Assembly (NCBI GenBank): GCA_907164885.2 | Contig: OU015490.1 | Span: forward strand, 98,333,757 to 98,397,756 | DNA: 64,000 nt | Direction of reading: 5' to 3' | Source: Dolomedes plantarius | Taxonomy: Eukaryota; Arthropoda; Arachnida; Araneae; Dolomedidae | Shown: in pieces, positions 1 through 10,029 of the stretch | Layout: every line of letters starts with the position of its first letter | How positions within the stretch are numbered: the first letter of the stretch is position 1 | Program-made: the position numbers and the translations under genes | Notes under the pieces: model-generated | What the model saw: only the letters and a program-made list of their open reading frames with translations | Databases searched by the model: none | Told to the model about the DNA's origin: nothing

Positions 1-281
1 CATTTATTTAATTTAGCAATTTTTTTTTTCTCTAATTCTTAATAAATATACGCGGAAATTTACAATTTCAATTATAAGAGACTCATGGCTAAATTTAAAA
101 GGCTTACAAACATTAATTCTCTCATTTAGCATTTGTTCAGGTTATTATAAATTTATACATATATATTTCTAATTATTATATTTCTAATTAGGAAAATTTA
201 TTTTTATAATATATTGTCACTCAACGTAAGTTGTAAGATGGGCTTTTCCTTCATTTTCAGCAATTCTTCTATGTTTGATTC
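1..281. other. AT-rich sequence upstream of the env relic
   Basis: No open frame or recognisable element. It probably belongs to the LTR element whose env relic follows, but the rest of that element (gag-pol, 5' LTR) would lie outside the window. Confidence 0.4.
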
Positions 282-1300
282 ATGCAGCTAGCAGCTCGCA
301 TGGTCAGTATTGTACCTTTACAGGCGGTTTTTGTGTTATGGAGTTTAAAGGTCTTAATCAAGAGTACGTTAATTTTATTACAAGGCCTAATATTCCTGGC
401 ATACCATATTTACAAATTTTTTCGAATTATAGCTCGTTGTAGCTTACTTTGTGGTGCATTCCTGGGCACTACAATTCAACGGATAAGTGTTGGAACTTAT
501 CATTTTTTGGAATTCCAAGCCGCACAACGACCCAACATGTTAACGCAACAAATTGTTTTGCTGACTTTAGTGTTTCTCATAGGATTAGTGGATGCGGATT
601 GCAGTTCACACGCCATTGTAAAATCCGATTTACGAACTTGTAATACGCTTTCGGACAACACGAAAGTTTGCAATGTATATACAACCGCCGAATTCTCCTT
701 ACCAGCTGTATCATCGGAAGTTTGCTTATGGTTCACTAACTCTGCCGACCAGCACCTATTCACACTGAAGCTTAAATTGGACGCTGTAAAGTGTTTTTTT
801 CACACGGAGCGTCAATATTTCACATTTCCCGTCACAACTAAGCATATACTGGGTGTTACAATTGCGCTCTGTTTGCCCGTATAAAATTTAAGGCGGATAG
901 TACCTGTGAGCCGGGTGTGGTGACTGTACATTTCCAGGGACTCTCGGTGTACACCCGTGCCATCCGTCTACAGATTGAGCCAATGTACTATACAATCAAA
1001 CTGTTAAGCTCTCAACAGTGTTTGAAAGACAAACTGTGCCTGCGATCCGAAACATTAATTCAATGTCAGCAGGTGAATGTATGTTTTCAAGAGCCGTCAA
1101 TTGAACTTCAACAATTGAACTTAAATTACACTAGTTCTTCTAGCTCTTCGACGAGTAGTTCAATGTTCGACTGGTTCCCAATACCAGCATTAAATACTTC
1201 GTTGTTGTTTTTGAAAATTGTCGGATCATCTTTATTTTTATTGTGTATCCTTATTACAGTCTTTTCAACAATTATCACTTGTTGTTGTCGATCTCGATAA
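282..1300 (+). pseudogene. env: Envelope-like glycoprotein relic (phlebovirus G2 / class II fusion type) of an LTR element
   Basis: Two open segments in different frames (282-884 and 917-1300) give an N-terminal hydrophobic stretch, a second hydrophobic segment that looks like a signal or internal membrane anchor, then a cysteine-rich ectodomain. The Cys spacing around residues 105-170 of the first segment resembles the phlebovirus G2-like envelope of BEL/Pao elements. The second segment carries more Cys pairs, a Ser-rich linker, one strong transmembrane helix and a short Cys/Arg tail ending at a stop, which is the normal architecture of an envelope C-terminus. The frame change near 884-917 and the short ectodomain show that the middle is damaged or deleted. 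In intact relatives this protein would sit in the membrane and mediate fusion; here it cannot be made whole. The family call is by recognition, not alignment. Confidence 0.55.
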
Positions 1301-1935
1301 ATGTACTTCCTTTTCAGGGTGCTTTATTTAGATATTTTATTACTTTAGATCAGTATCTTATCTAATTTTTTTTCCTCCTTTGCTTTATTGTGCATTATGT
1401 ATTTTTTTTAATCCTTATATCATTATTTTAGCTAATTTTTTTTTCTTTGCTTTAAAATGTCTTATCATTGCGCAATGTGTACATTATTCTTATGTTTTCT
1501 TTAATTTATTTTATAAGTTCAATATTTTTTTTTATTACTATTATGATTATTCGTTGTACACAAATGATTATTGCTTTTAAGTATTCACTTATGTTTCGAA
1601 TCTTGTGTACTATACTCTTCCTGCATATTCTCTCATGTTAGTGCTCATTTATATTTAAACTTCTTTTCCCTCGCAACTGGGAAAATGTTTTTCTATTTTA
1701 TCTATATCTCTATAACTTGGTATTTTGCGTGTTATATTTATTTTTTTTATGTTTATTATTAATATTTGGGTCCCCATCCATTCAGTCACTCGATCGAAAA
1801 ATAGGAACTTAGAATTTTTTTTCTTTTTTTTATTTATTTTTTTTCTTTTTCTGGGATTTTGTGTGCATTGCTAGACCTTTCAGTCTACCAAACTAAAGTG
1901 ATATTCGTTTGGAATTTTGAGGCTGTTTACTCCTA
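1301..1935. other. AT-rich downstream region, no gene
   Basis: T-rich sequence with only low-complexity reading frames (1380-1762). It lies between the env stop and the promoter-like repeat and may include the polypurine tract and LTR start, which I could not fix because the partner LTR is outside the window. Confidence 0.4.
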
Positions 1936-1939
1936 AAAC

Positions 1940-2000
1940 TTGCTTTCAAATAAAATGCAGGTGGGGTACACCTTGCCTTCAGATAAAATGCAGGTGGGGT
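1940..2000 (+). repeat. Two-copy 33-bp-period promoter-proximal repeat
   Basis: A 28-bp unit ending in ATAAAATGCAGGTGGGGT occurs at 1940-1967 and 1973-2000 with two differences. It sits 35-95 bp upstream of a TATA box, the usual place for enhancer repeats in an LTR U3. Confidence 0.7.
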
Positions 2001-2035
2001 TCGTATAGGCAAAATACAAGGTTTGTGTAAGAAGG

Positions 2036-2043
2036 TATAAAAG
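2036..2043 (+). promoter_or_regulatory. TATA box (TATAAAAG)
   Basis: Exact TATAAAAG just downstream of the duplicated 28-bp unit. Likely the core promoter of the LTR. Confidence 0.5.
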
Positions 2044-2960
2044 CACACCTAAGAGTTTGTATGAATGTTAAGAATTTTAGCAAGTAATATTTTAGGAAGG
2101 TGAATTCATGTATAGCCTAAAATCGTACAAGGGCAGTTTAATAAGAATAAGTATAGAAACGAAAGAGAGAATAACAATTTTACAATGAAGAAAAGGGTAA
2201 TAAAATATATAGCTATGGAAAGACGGAGTCAGAAAAATATGTTTTAAAAGGATCAGGAATTGGGCGGTTAAAGTGAAAGAGTGTTTCGTAAGAAAGGGTC
2301 ATTGTGAAGTCAAAGGTTAGTAAGCGGTAGGAAGGGCGGAAGTTTTCAAAGGAGTATTGTAGCAAAATCTTTTAGGGTAGAAAAAGGGGAACATGCTTTG
2401 TCGCCTTTGCCGCTTTTTGCGTGGGGTCCGCTACTTTAATCGAATAAAGAAAATCCAATGAGAATGATACATTTAATAATGGAAATAATTCTAGACCATT
2501 TGGCGATCAAGGTTTGAAAAAGGGCGGTCTGATATTAGACTCAGAAGGAGGGGAAAATGATTTTATTGGAAAATAGAAATGTGGTATAGAAAAGAGAAGG
2601 TTATAAAAAGTTATGCGACAGAGAGAAGAGATATTCTGGTGCTCAGTATTAGAGTACATTTTCTCTTAGTACAGGTCTTTCCTTAGAGATGGGAAACCAC
2701 TGCACATCAGCCCAGCTGAAATGGGGTAAGTCCGCTTATAACATGCATTGAGTGACTTAATAGTTATTTATTTTTCCTTTTAAGAGGATAGGGACTCAAA
2801 GTGTTTTATTATTCATTGTTAGTAAAATTGTTTAATGTATATCTATAAAGTATATCAAATATGTTTGTGTAAATTTTAGTGAAAGCTTATATGTAAATAA
2901 ATTTCAAATTATTTAACCTTAATTCTCTCTCGTCATTTAAATTATTAGTTGTGTCTTTTT

Positions 2961-3314
2961 TCCTACTGAGTAGTAACTTTGCGTGCTGGGTAAACCTGGG
3001 TAAATCTATTGCGGATAAGAAGACTTAATAGTAATCATGATAAATTCGTTTAAAATAAATTTCCTAAAGTCAATAAACGGCGAAGAGAGCCGAAAACAAC
3101 CCAGCACTAATGTAACTTTTAATGAAAAAATTTTAATTTAAAGGTCACTGCTGAAAAAAAAAATTAAATCAATTTTACTGCCTTGTATTCTCTTTCAATT
3201 TTATATCATGTTCTACAGTGTATAGCTACGGAAATATTTCTTAAAAAAATCCCCCCTCTAAGCACTGATTAAATGTAATTTTTAGTGAAATTTTTTTTAA
3301 TTTAAATGTTTCTA
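2961..3314. other. Unassigned AT-rich stretch with a short degenerate direct repeat
   Basis: Related segments at about 3102-3145 and 3260-3309 (core AATGTAA then TTTTAATTTAAA) suggest a diverged duplication. No gene seen. Confidence 0.4.
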
Positions 3315-3315
3315 C

Positions 3316-3635
3316 GATACAGGGTCATCGAAAAAGGTGTCCTTGATTTCATTTGTGCATGTACACACCGGGAACAGCAATCGACCGAACGGATTTTGCG
3401 TAGCAGCAGATGGTAGATTACGTCTGGGAGTTTTTTTTTTCAAGTCATGGTGACCATGACTGATCTGGGGGCATGCGCCGACGCTGTGACGTCCCGCTTC
3501 CTCCTATATGGGTTTTGAAGTTCAGTAGGAAGGGACGGTCCAGTTTTTTAGCCACCAACAAGCCCCGATTGGACCAATTTAGACATTTTTCTGTGGGGTC
3601 ACCTGAAAAAAATTGTGTACGCCATCAATTGGCGT
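3316..3635 (+). mobile_element. Tc1/mariner-superfamily relic (end plus C-terminal transposase fragment)
   Basis: Starts with an ACAGGGTCATCGAAAAAGG-type terminus following a TA. Near 3570-3620 the plus strand encodes a degraded catalytic motif, SPDWTNLDIFLWGHLKKIVY, matching the usual SPDLTPLDFFLWGHLK block around the last catalytic residue. The middle of the element is gone and its right end is lost where the BEL/Pao element begins. Confidence 0.6.
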
Positions 3636-3665
3636 AACGCCATCAATTGGCGTGAACATGAAACA
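3633..3665 (-). repeat. Truncated 3' LTR of the minus-strand BEL/Pao element
   Basis: Only the first 33 nt of the LTR remain. On the minus strand it begins TGTTTCATGTTCACGCC and matches 9549-9581. It abuts a second copy of ACGCCATCAATTGGCGT (from 3620) and then the mariner relic. Confidence 0.75.
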
Positions 3666-3676
3666 TTCTCCCCACC
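3666..3676 (-). promoter_or_regulatory. Polypurine tract (plus-strand primer site)
   Basis: On the minus strand GGTGGGGAGAA directly precedes the LTR start TGTTTCATG. An all-purine run at this place primes plus-strand DNA synthesis in LTR elements and fixes the LTR boundary. Confidence 0.8.
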
Positions 3677-3833
3677 TTGAAACCCCAGGGTTTCAAGAGA
3701 TTACAAAAGTTCAATAACGTAAGCAATATTACAACTTTTACACAAAGCTAGTAAAACACAAGAAATATAATAATCAATATATATAAGAAATAAAAAATCA
3801 AAACTCACAAATTACAAAATTAAATATTACAAA

Positions 3834-4478
3834 TTAATTGTTTTCCATAGGTAATACACAAATTTTTGAAATGGCTCTTTTACAAGTACTAGACTGTGTT
3901 TTAATCTTAACAACACGAATTTTCTTATCATCACCAAAATAAATTTTAATTATCCTACCCATAGCCCATTTATAGCAAGGCAAATTATCTTCTATTAATA
4001 ACACTAAATCTCCTAATTTTATGTTGTTTTTCTCGAACATCCATTTAGATCTCTGTTGTAATTGACTCAAATAATGACGATGCCAAAATATCCACATATA
4101 TTGTACAAGTCTAGTAACCTTTTGCCATCTCTTGAGATGACTCTCCTTCAAATTTGTCAAATCAGGCTCCTTTAAAGAGGTTAGAGACCTATTTATTAAA
4201 AAGTGTGCTGGAGTAAGAACCTCAAAATCGTCCTCGTTAGCTGACAAAGGACAAAGAGGTCGAGAATTCTAAATTACCTCAATTTGCACAATCACAGTTA
4301 AGAACTCTTCATAAGTTAAGTTTATTCCCTTAACAACTCTTTTTAGATGATATTTGAATGACCTAATCGCTTCCTCCCAAAGGCAGCCAAAGTGTGGGGC
4401 TCTTGGTGGAATAAACTTCCACTCAATACCTTCTGCAGCTAAATAGCCTGCCAACTTTTCATCTGGTTTTCTAACCAT
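3834..4478 (-). pseudogene. BEL/Pao integrase C-terminal half and DUF5641-like domain, broken
   Basis: Two open pieces. 4269-4478 holds the end of the integrase core, with the PPRAPHFGCLWEEAIRSFK block whose Glu is the third catalytic residue. 3834-4247 holds the tail domain with TPAHFLINRSL and GDLVLLIEDN, matching the DUF5641 domain at the C-terminus of BEL/Pao polyproteins. A stop and frame change near 4250-4290 and another near 4480 separate them from each other and from the upstream integrase. Non-functional as it stands. Confidence 0.85.
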
Positions 4479-4490
4479 TTCATGAAGCCT

Positions 4491-5918
4491 TTAAATTTCT
4501 TTATTAGCTCCTGCAAAGTTTTTGGCGTTGTCCGAAAACAACTTTGCACACTTACCTCTGCGAGCCATGAATCTTTTTAGAGTCGCTATAAATGAATCAG
4601 AAGTCAAATCTGAAACAATTTCAATATGCACTGCTTTAAAACAAAAACATACGAAAATACAAATATAAATTTTATGTAAAGCACCTTTGCGCTGAGCCTT
4701 ATTCTTAATATAAAACGGCCCACAGAAATCGGCCCCAGCACAATTAAAAGCAAAATCTGGAGAAACTCTTTCCTTGGGCAAATTGCCCATGATTTGAGCA
4801 AACACAATTGGTTGTGCTTTGAAACAAATGATACATTGATGAACAATTTTTCTGCAGCTATTACGTCCATTCAGAGGCGAAAATTTTTCTCTAACAAGAT
4901 ACAGTAAAGAAGAAGCACCAACATGTAAATATTTCTTATGAATATATTCTATTATAATTAGAGTTAACCTGTGTCCTTTTGGCAAAATTATCTGATGTTT
5001 TTTATTAAAACTATAATTACTATTACGCAACCGTCCTCCGACTCTTAACAATCCTTTAGAATCCAGGAAAGGATTCAACGCTTTTAATTTACTACCTAGA
5101 GGTACACAGTGGTGGTTTTGAAGACTACTGATGTCCTTAGCAAATGTCCAGGTTTGGACACCTTTAATTAAAAATGTCTCTGCATCGTTCAACTCTTCAG
5201 CATTCAGTGGACCTGTTGTCTTCACTGCTCCTCTTAGGTTCCTGACAAACCTAAAAACATAACTTAAAACACGAACAATGTTAATGTAATTGTTACTAAT
5301 TTCTAAAAGACACTCTAAAAAACTAGTATTAGTACAAAGGGAAAGGTGAATCAAATGATCCTTATTTAGCTCCGAGTTCTTTGCAGGTCCTTTCACCTCT
5401 AGGAAAAATTCATCATCTGAGACATCAGGATTGTCCTTTAAGTGTGGCCAGCAACTAGATGACAGGAAAGAAGGTCCATTCCACCAAATGTCTAATTGTT
5501 GGATCTTTGAAGGAAAAATCCCTCGTGAAATTAAGTCCGCAGGATTCTCCGCAGTATGAACATAATGCCAATGAAAGTTTTTAGTATTCTCTTGAATTCT
5601 GGTGACTCGATTTGCAACAAAGACCTTCAAAGCGCTAGGTGGAGTCTTGATCCAAGCCAGCACCACGGTGGAGTCCGTGAACAAATGTACATCATGAATG
5701 TCTAGTTGCAAGGATGACAGAACCTTAACGATAAGTTTCGAAAGTACATCTGCTGCACACAGCTCCAAGGGTGGGATACTTAATTCTTTGATGGGAGCCA
5801 CACGAGATTTGCTGCACAAGAGTGACACCTTAATGTAACCATACCTTGACACAGACCTAATGTAGACAGCACAACCGTATGCATCTTTCGAAGCATCTGC
5901 GAAGCCTATAAGTTGCAC
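4491..5918 (-). pseudogene. BEL/Pao RNase H and integrase N-terminal/core segment
   Basis: An open segment of 475 codons. RNase H comes first: acidic residues appear in GFADASKDAYG (D8), LELC (E52) and FTDSTVVLAW (D82), followed by ENPADLISRG. The integrase zinc finger is HxxxxH-CxxC with H327, H332, C362 and C365. The integrase core begins with D397 (GADFCGPF) and D463 (FSDNAKNF). The third catalytic Glu lies in the next fragment after a frameshift. Upstream, the RT frame stops at 5929, and the sequence just before this segment's first Met is in frame with it, so a single-base shift separates the two. Confidence 0.88.
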
Positions 5919-5928
5919 TTTCAGCGCC

Positions 5929-6735
5929 TTAGAATTTAAAACGTCGTTCTACAGTTAAGTTATTTAATTGACACAGTTCAGAACTAAATTTTTCCCACTC
6001 TTTACCTAAGTGTAAGGGAACTTCATCGTCCCAATCAATTTTTAAAATCCATAACTTCTGCAAGAAAATTTTGGCAGTAATTATCAAAGGTCCCAAGAGA
6101 CCTAACGGATCAAACAATCTGGAGATGTCCGATAGCATTGTCCGCTTAGTTGCAGGACTCACAATTTTTTTAATACTGAAGGTAAATGTATCCTTTTCAC
6201 GATTAAATTGTAATCCCAAAGTTTTCAGTGTTGCTGAGTTAGGATTGTCGAAGTTGTATTCTCGGTCCGACGTTGGAACCTTTTGTAACAGACCAGGATT
6301 ATTTGAGCTCCACTTATGAAGCTCCATGCCGGCTGATTTTAATAACTGCATCAACTGGTCTTGTAGTTCAAGAGCAGAAGATAACTCATCGGTACCACTT
6401 AGGATATCGTCGACGTAAAAATCCTTACCAGCAGCGGCAGCTAAAGGATAATTTTCTTGCTCATCACAACATATTTGCTTTAATACTCTGGTTGCCAAGT
6501 AAGGGCCGCATTTGGTTCCGTAGGTAACAGTGAGCAACTTAAATACACGTAATTTCTCTTCCTCTAAACCCTTCCATAAGATGCATTGTAAGGCACACTG
6601 ATCTGGATGTATCCAAATTTGCCAATACATCTTTTTTATATCGGCGGTGAAAACTATAGAATGTTTTCGAAATCGCAACAAAATAGCGAATAAATCATCT
6701 TGGACAACAGATCCTGAATACAAATTATCGTTAAG
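5929..6735 (-). pseudogene. BEL/Pao reverse transcriptase segment
   Basis: An open segment of 264 codons carrying the RT palm: VFTADIKKMYWQI (catalytic D28) and DFYVDDILSG (YVDD 103-106). The catalytic triad is therefore preserved. The N-terminal part of RT lies upstream in other frames, interrupted by an insertion of roughly 60 bp at 6736-6812. The C-terminal end runs into a frameshift at 5929 before RNase H. Confidence 0.88.
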
Positions 6736-6812
6736 CGACGTTGCAAGTAAGAGGCAACGTCATCTGGACTAAACTAACCAGATCAACTAACCTTCTCTGG
6801 ATCAACTAACCT
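6736..6812. repeat. Small insertion in the RT gene with repeats and a hairpin
   Basis: Lies between sequence encoding the NASK-type block and SLNDNLYSG, which are normally only a few codons apart. Holds two copies of GATCAACTAACCT (6781-6793, 6800-6812) and an inverted pair GACGTTGC/GCAACGTC (6737-6744, 6754-6761). Confidence 0.6.
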
Positions 6813-6941
6813 TTTTGATGCGTTAAAAACAACGCGTAATTTTGTAGTACTACTATCTGGCCTAAAAACGCCATGATGAGGTATAATATACCTTGGAGTT
6901 TCGAAAGATGCCTGCATATGCCCCAAATTCTCATACTCAGT

Positions 6942-7490
6942 TTAAAATTCCCGGTATAGTTGCATATACTCTGGTTCTCCTTTCAAACGTTTCCAAAGGG
7001 AATTAAATCTTTTAGTCGCTATGTGTTTTGACTCGCCTAAACATGGGGGTTCTATCTTAAACGGCATTTTAACAACATAGCTTCCATCGTCCCTTCTGAA
7101 ATGCGTTTTCATAAAATGTTCTTCACATATTAACTCCTCCTCATTTTGTAATTTGTCCCCCTCAACATCTTCAATTTCCCAAAATTTCCTTAAATTTGCA
7201 TCCAAATCCTCTATTATTAACCCACAATGAACAGTAGTTTCGTTTTCGATTGGAACACTTCCAGTAGCAACAAACCCAAACATGGTATTTTGAAAAACAA
7301 TGTCTGTACCCGGAATCCTAATTTGACCCGCTCTTAAAAGTTCATAAAATATTTGAGCACCTAATAAAATATCCACCTCTCCAGGTTTATTGAAACTCGC
7401 ATCCGCTAGATTGAAACTATCTATTTCTAGGGTATTAATGTCAAATTGTCTGGAGGATATATAATCTGTTATTTGGGGTATACTAATAAC
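6942..7490 (-). pseudogene. BEL/Pao peptidase A17-type region between protease and RT
   Basis: The frame open from about 7480 down to 6942 encodes IPQITDYISS, then VDILLGAQIFYELL and GFVATGS, the conserved PD.LLGA...GW.. blocks of BEL/Pao polyproteins between protease and RT. It ends LYREF-stop where related proteins continue into RT; the continuation is present in another frame downstream, so a frameshift ends it. No independent function is expected. Confidence 0.8.
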
Positions 7491-7714
7491 TCAATTTCCC
7501 TTTCAAAGCTTCCGTTAACGTTCGAAATTTTTGTTTTTATGGTCCTGTTAACAACAGAATTCGACTGATTTAGTCCAGAAACCACGATATTTCTTTTTTC
7601 TTTTTTCAAATTCAATCTATCTGCTAACCTTTTTGAAAGGAAATGACTCATACTCCCCACATCAAGTAAAGCACGTGCACTAGTAAATATTCCAACATTA
7701 TTCTGAATCATCAC
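7469..7714 (-). pseudogene. BEL/Pao retroviral-type aspartic protease
   Basis: Encodes SARALLDVGSMSHFLSKRLA. The usual catalytic triplet in this family is D-S/T-G; here it reads D-V-G, a missense change in the active site. VSGLN further on matches the flap-side region. The frame begins four bases inside the end of gag. An alternative frame joins gag and protease smoothly near 7728, so a one-base shift is the likely cause of the split. A second frameshift near 7480 ends it. Confidence 0.75.
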
Positions 7715-9120
7715 ATTCGCAGACTTAACAAAACCATTTTGTTTACATTTACGCTTGTAGCAATGAATGAATGCGTGCTGGTCGCAGGTGCCTCATTTGA
7801 CAGTTGAGAAGAATTACTACTGGGATTGGGATTTTCAATTCGCGGGATAAATACATTTGACCTTGGATTTAACGCTACACTTGCATTCCGCGGACGACGA
7901 TCAATTTCGGTTTCTCCTAAGTGCAAAAGAGTGTTATGTCGTTTTTTGCAAACAAAACAGCCGGATTTTGAATAGCAGTTAGCAACTTTGTGGTGATTTA
8001 AACAATTGAAACATAATTGCTTATTTTTAACTACCTCAATTCTCTCATTAACAAGCATATCTTTAAACACAGGACATACATTCAAAGAATGCTTTTCATT
8101 AGATTTACAGACTACACATTTCGGAGTTTTAACTTCCGATACAAATTCTTTTTGTGTACTGTATTCTTTACGATATTTTTGCGAATGGTTAACAACTTGC
8201 GGCCGTGAAAACACATTACTATCGTTTTTGAATTTTGATGATACATAAATATCGCAATGCCTGGCTAACTCTTGTGGCACATAGCAAGATTCTCCTTGTT
8301 TCACGCCAATATGAATTTTTAGTTCACGATCTAATGAATCAAATATTTTTTCGGAAACCATAAGTTCACTAACTCCTTTGAAATCATTTGCTTTCCTTAA
8401 TTGACAATAATGATCAAATGCTGCACTAAGTCGCGAAGCAAATTGGATATAACTTTCGTTTGAACGTTTTTTCGCTTTACGGAAATTATTTAAAACTTCT
8501 TGTGGGGTGGATTGAAATTCCTTTAATACTAATTCCTTTAATTTTTCATACATACCCAGTTCATCCTCACTTAAATATATCATTAAATTGGTAGCCTTTT
8601 CGCCTAAGATATTTAATAGAATTTCTGGCTTAAATTGTTCTGGGACATTTTTGGTTTTGAAAGCTCTTTCAAGCGATTGGAAAAATAAATTAAACGATTC
8701 TGCTCGTGTAGGAGTAGGAACTGGTATTGTTAAAGTTTTGACACTCTTTATCAAACTTTCTAAACTAAAATTCGAATCGCAATCACTATTTATCACATTA
8801 ACCCTTTGTGTTACATCTGTTTGTAAATTTGCAAGCTCAAGTTGTTTTTCTAATTGCGCGAGTTTAAGTTTTTCCAATTCTAGCTTCTGAGCTTCATTTT
8901 TCTCGTACTCTATTTTCTTTTCAATTATTGACTCAACCACAGTGTTTACGACTTCATAATTATCTTTATAAATATCGCTCTTTTCAATTAACTGTTTAAT
9001 AGTAACTACTTTGGCACCCGAAGGAATTCTAATTTCTAGTTCTTCGGCAACTTCAATTAATTCACTCTTTTTAAGTTTTGAAAGCATTTTGATTGAAAAG
9101 AGAACTCTGACTATATACAA
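7711..9120 (-). CDS. gag: BEL/Pao gag polyprotein
   Basis: 469 codons, the longest open frame in the window and apparently undamaged until its C-terminus. Residues about 1-50 are basic and helical; 60-115 are a Lys/Glu-rich coiled coil; about 130-310 resemble the DUF1759-type gag core. The C-terminal third has Cys/His knuckles (CVVC...H...C, then CFNC...H...C and CFVC...H) typical of nucleocapsid. It would form the particle and bind element RNA. The likely start is the Met just downstream of the 5' LTR/leader, though an internal Met (KMLSKLKKSEL) is a plausible alternative. The frame changes at the protease junction. Confidence 0.8.
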   Translation of the reverse strand: MYIVRVLFSIKMLSKLKKSELIEVAEELEIRIPSGAKVVTIKQLIEKSDIYKDNYEVVNTVVESIIEKKIEYEKNEAQKLELEKLKLAQLEKQLELANLQTDVTQRVNVINSDCDSNFSLESLIKSVKTLTIPVPTPTRAESFNLFFQSLERAFKTKNVPEQFKPEILLNILGEKATNLMIYLSEDELGMYEKLKELVLKEFQSTPQEVLNNFRKAKKRSNESYIQFASRLSAAFDHYCQLRKANDFKGVSELMVSEKIFDSLDRELKIHIGVKQGESCYVPQELARHCDIYVSSKFKNDSNVFSRPQVVNHSQKYRKEYSTQKEFVSEVKTPKCVVCKSNEKHSLNVCPVFKDMLVNERIEVVKNKQLCFNCLNHHKVANCYSKSGCFVCKKRHNTLLHLGETEIDRRPRNASVALNPRSNVFIPRIENPNPSSNSSQLSNEAPATSTHSFIATSVNVNKMVLLSLRM

Positions 9121-9179
9121 CTCATAAAAACGAAACTAATACACAAATTTGGAAAACATAATAAAATAAACTAAAGTGT

Positions 9180-9581
9180 ACTCACAGTTACCTTGAAACC
9201 GAAACGGACATTAATCCAATAATGATGAAATGAAATTCCATTCGGCACACACAAACACACACTCGGTAAAACGAAACACTAGACAACTTTTTCACAAAAA
9301 TTCACATTTCGCTGAGTTACTACTTCGTAGCCGACGGACTACTTTTGTCGTGTTTAAACACAAATGAAAATACTTCTCTTCTAAACACCAGTTTATTCTT
9401 ATGCTCATTTAGTTGATCTATACATTTGACTGAAACAGATTAGGACATCCCTCCAAAACAAGCAGCGGATGCCACTTCTCGAACAAGAACACACTCCAAC
9501 TCTGACAGATAAAAAAAACTAATAAAAATAAACAAAAGTTCAAGCGACCGTAACGCCATCAATTGGCGTGAACATGAAACA
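9180..9581 (-). repeat. 5' LTR and leader of the minus-strand BEL/Pao element (inner edge approximate)
   Basis: Outer edge at 9581 on the minus strand is TGTTTCATGTTCACGCC, identical to the 3' LTR stub. Contains a minus-strand GAATAAACT polyadenylation-like signal. The inner end and primer binding site could not be fixed because the other LTR is truncated. Confidence 0.7.
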
Positions 9582-9702
9582 TACAGAATGACTACAATCA
9601 CCATCATTTTTTGTTAAAATTAAGACCCTTAGAATTAAAAATAAGGATTTTTTGGCAGAATAATGCCTCCTTTTCAATTGTTTTCAAAAATACTAGCATT
9701 TT
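9582..9702. other. Flank between BEL/Pao and hairpin
   Basis: AT-rich, no feature. Confidence 0.4.
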
Positions 9703-10029
9703 TAAAATGCTAAATACGCATGCCATATAATTTAAAAACCTACCATATATACAAAATTGTGCATTGGATTTTTTATTTGTGATAATGTCATTTTTTTTTT
9801 ACATTTGCCTGTTATTTTTTATGTTTTTGCTTGTTTCTACTTCATTCATGGTCTATAAATTTCTAAAATATTGGTGGTCTCAAAATGAAGTAGAAACAAG
9901 CAAAAACATAAAAAATAACAGGATAATGTAAAAACAAAATGACTGATTATCACAAATAAAAAATTCAATGCACAATTATGTAAATATGGTAGGTTTTTAA
10001 ATGATATGGAATGCGTATTTAGCATTTTA
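9703..10029. repeat. Hairpin repeat: two ~145-bp inverted arms
   Basis: Arm 9703-9847 is the reverse complement of 9883-10029 with roughly 90% identity by eye, separated by about 35 bp. Both outer ends carry AAAATGCTAAATACGCAT. Looks like a palindromic MITE or foldback copy. No clear target duplication. Confidence 0.85.

Larger units (their letters stand above)
1900..2960 (+). repeat. Probable LTR region downstream of env
   Basis: Contains, in order, a 33-bp-period duplication, a TATA box (2036-2043) and an AATAAA (2896-2901), the arrangement expected of U3-R-U5 in the same orientation as env. Both ends are approximate. The span from TATA to AATAAA is long for an LTR, so this could also be an LTR plus other DNA. 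Confidence 0.35.
3633..9581 (-). mobile_element. BEL/Pao LTR retrotransposon, degenerate, minus strand
   Basis: Reads right to left: 5' LTR, gag, aspartic protease, peptidase A17-type linker, reverse transcriptase, RNase H, integrase and DUF5641-like tail, polypurine tract, 3' LTR stub. This order (RT before RNase H before integrase, with an A17 domain) is diagnostic of BEL/Pao. At least four frameshifts or stops break the gag-pol frame. The two ends share a 33-bp block (3633-3665 and 9549-9581), so the 3' LTR is nearly all missing. Confidence 0.9.

Noticed and set aside
1380..1762. Hydrophobic F/Y-rich frames downstream of env
   Set aside because: Composition is that of T-rich DNA; no conserved motif.
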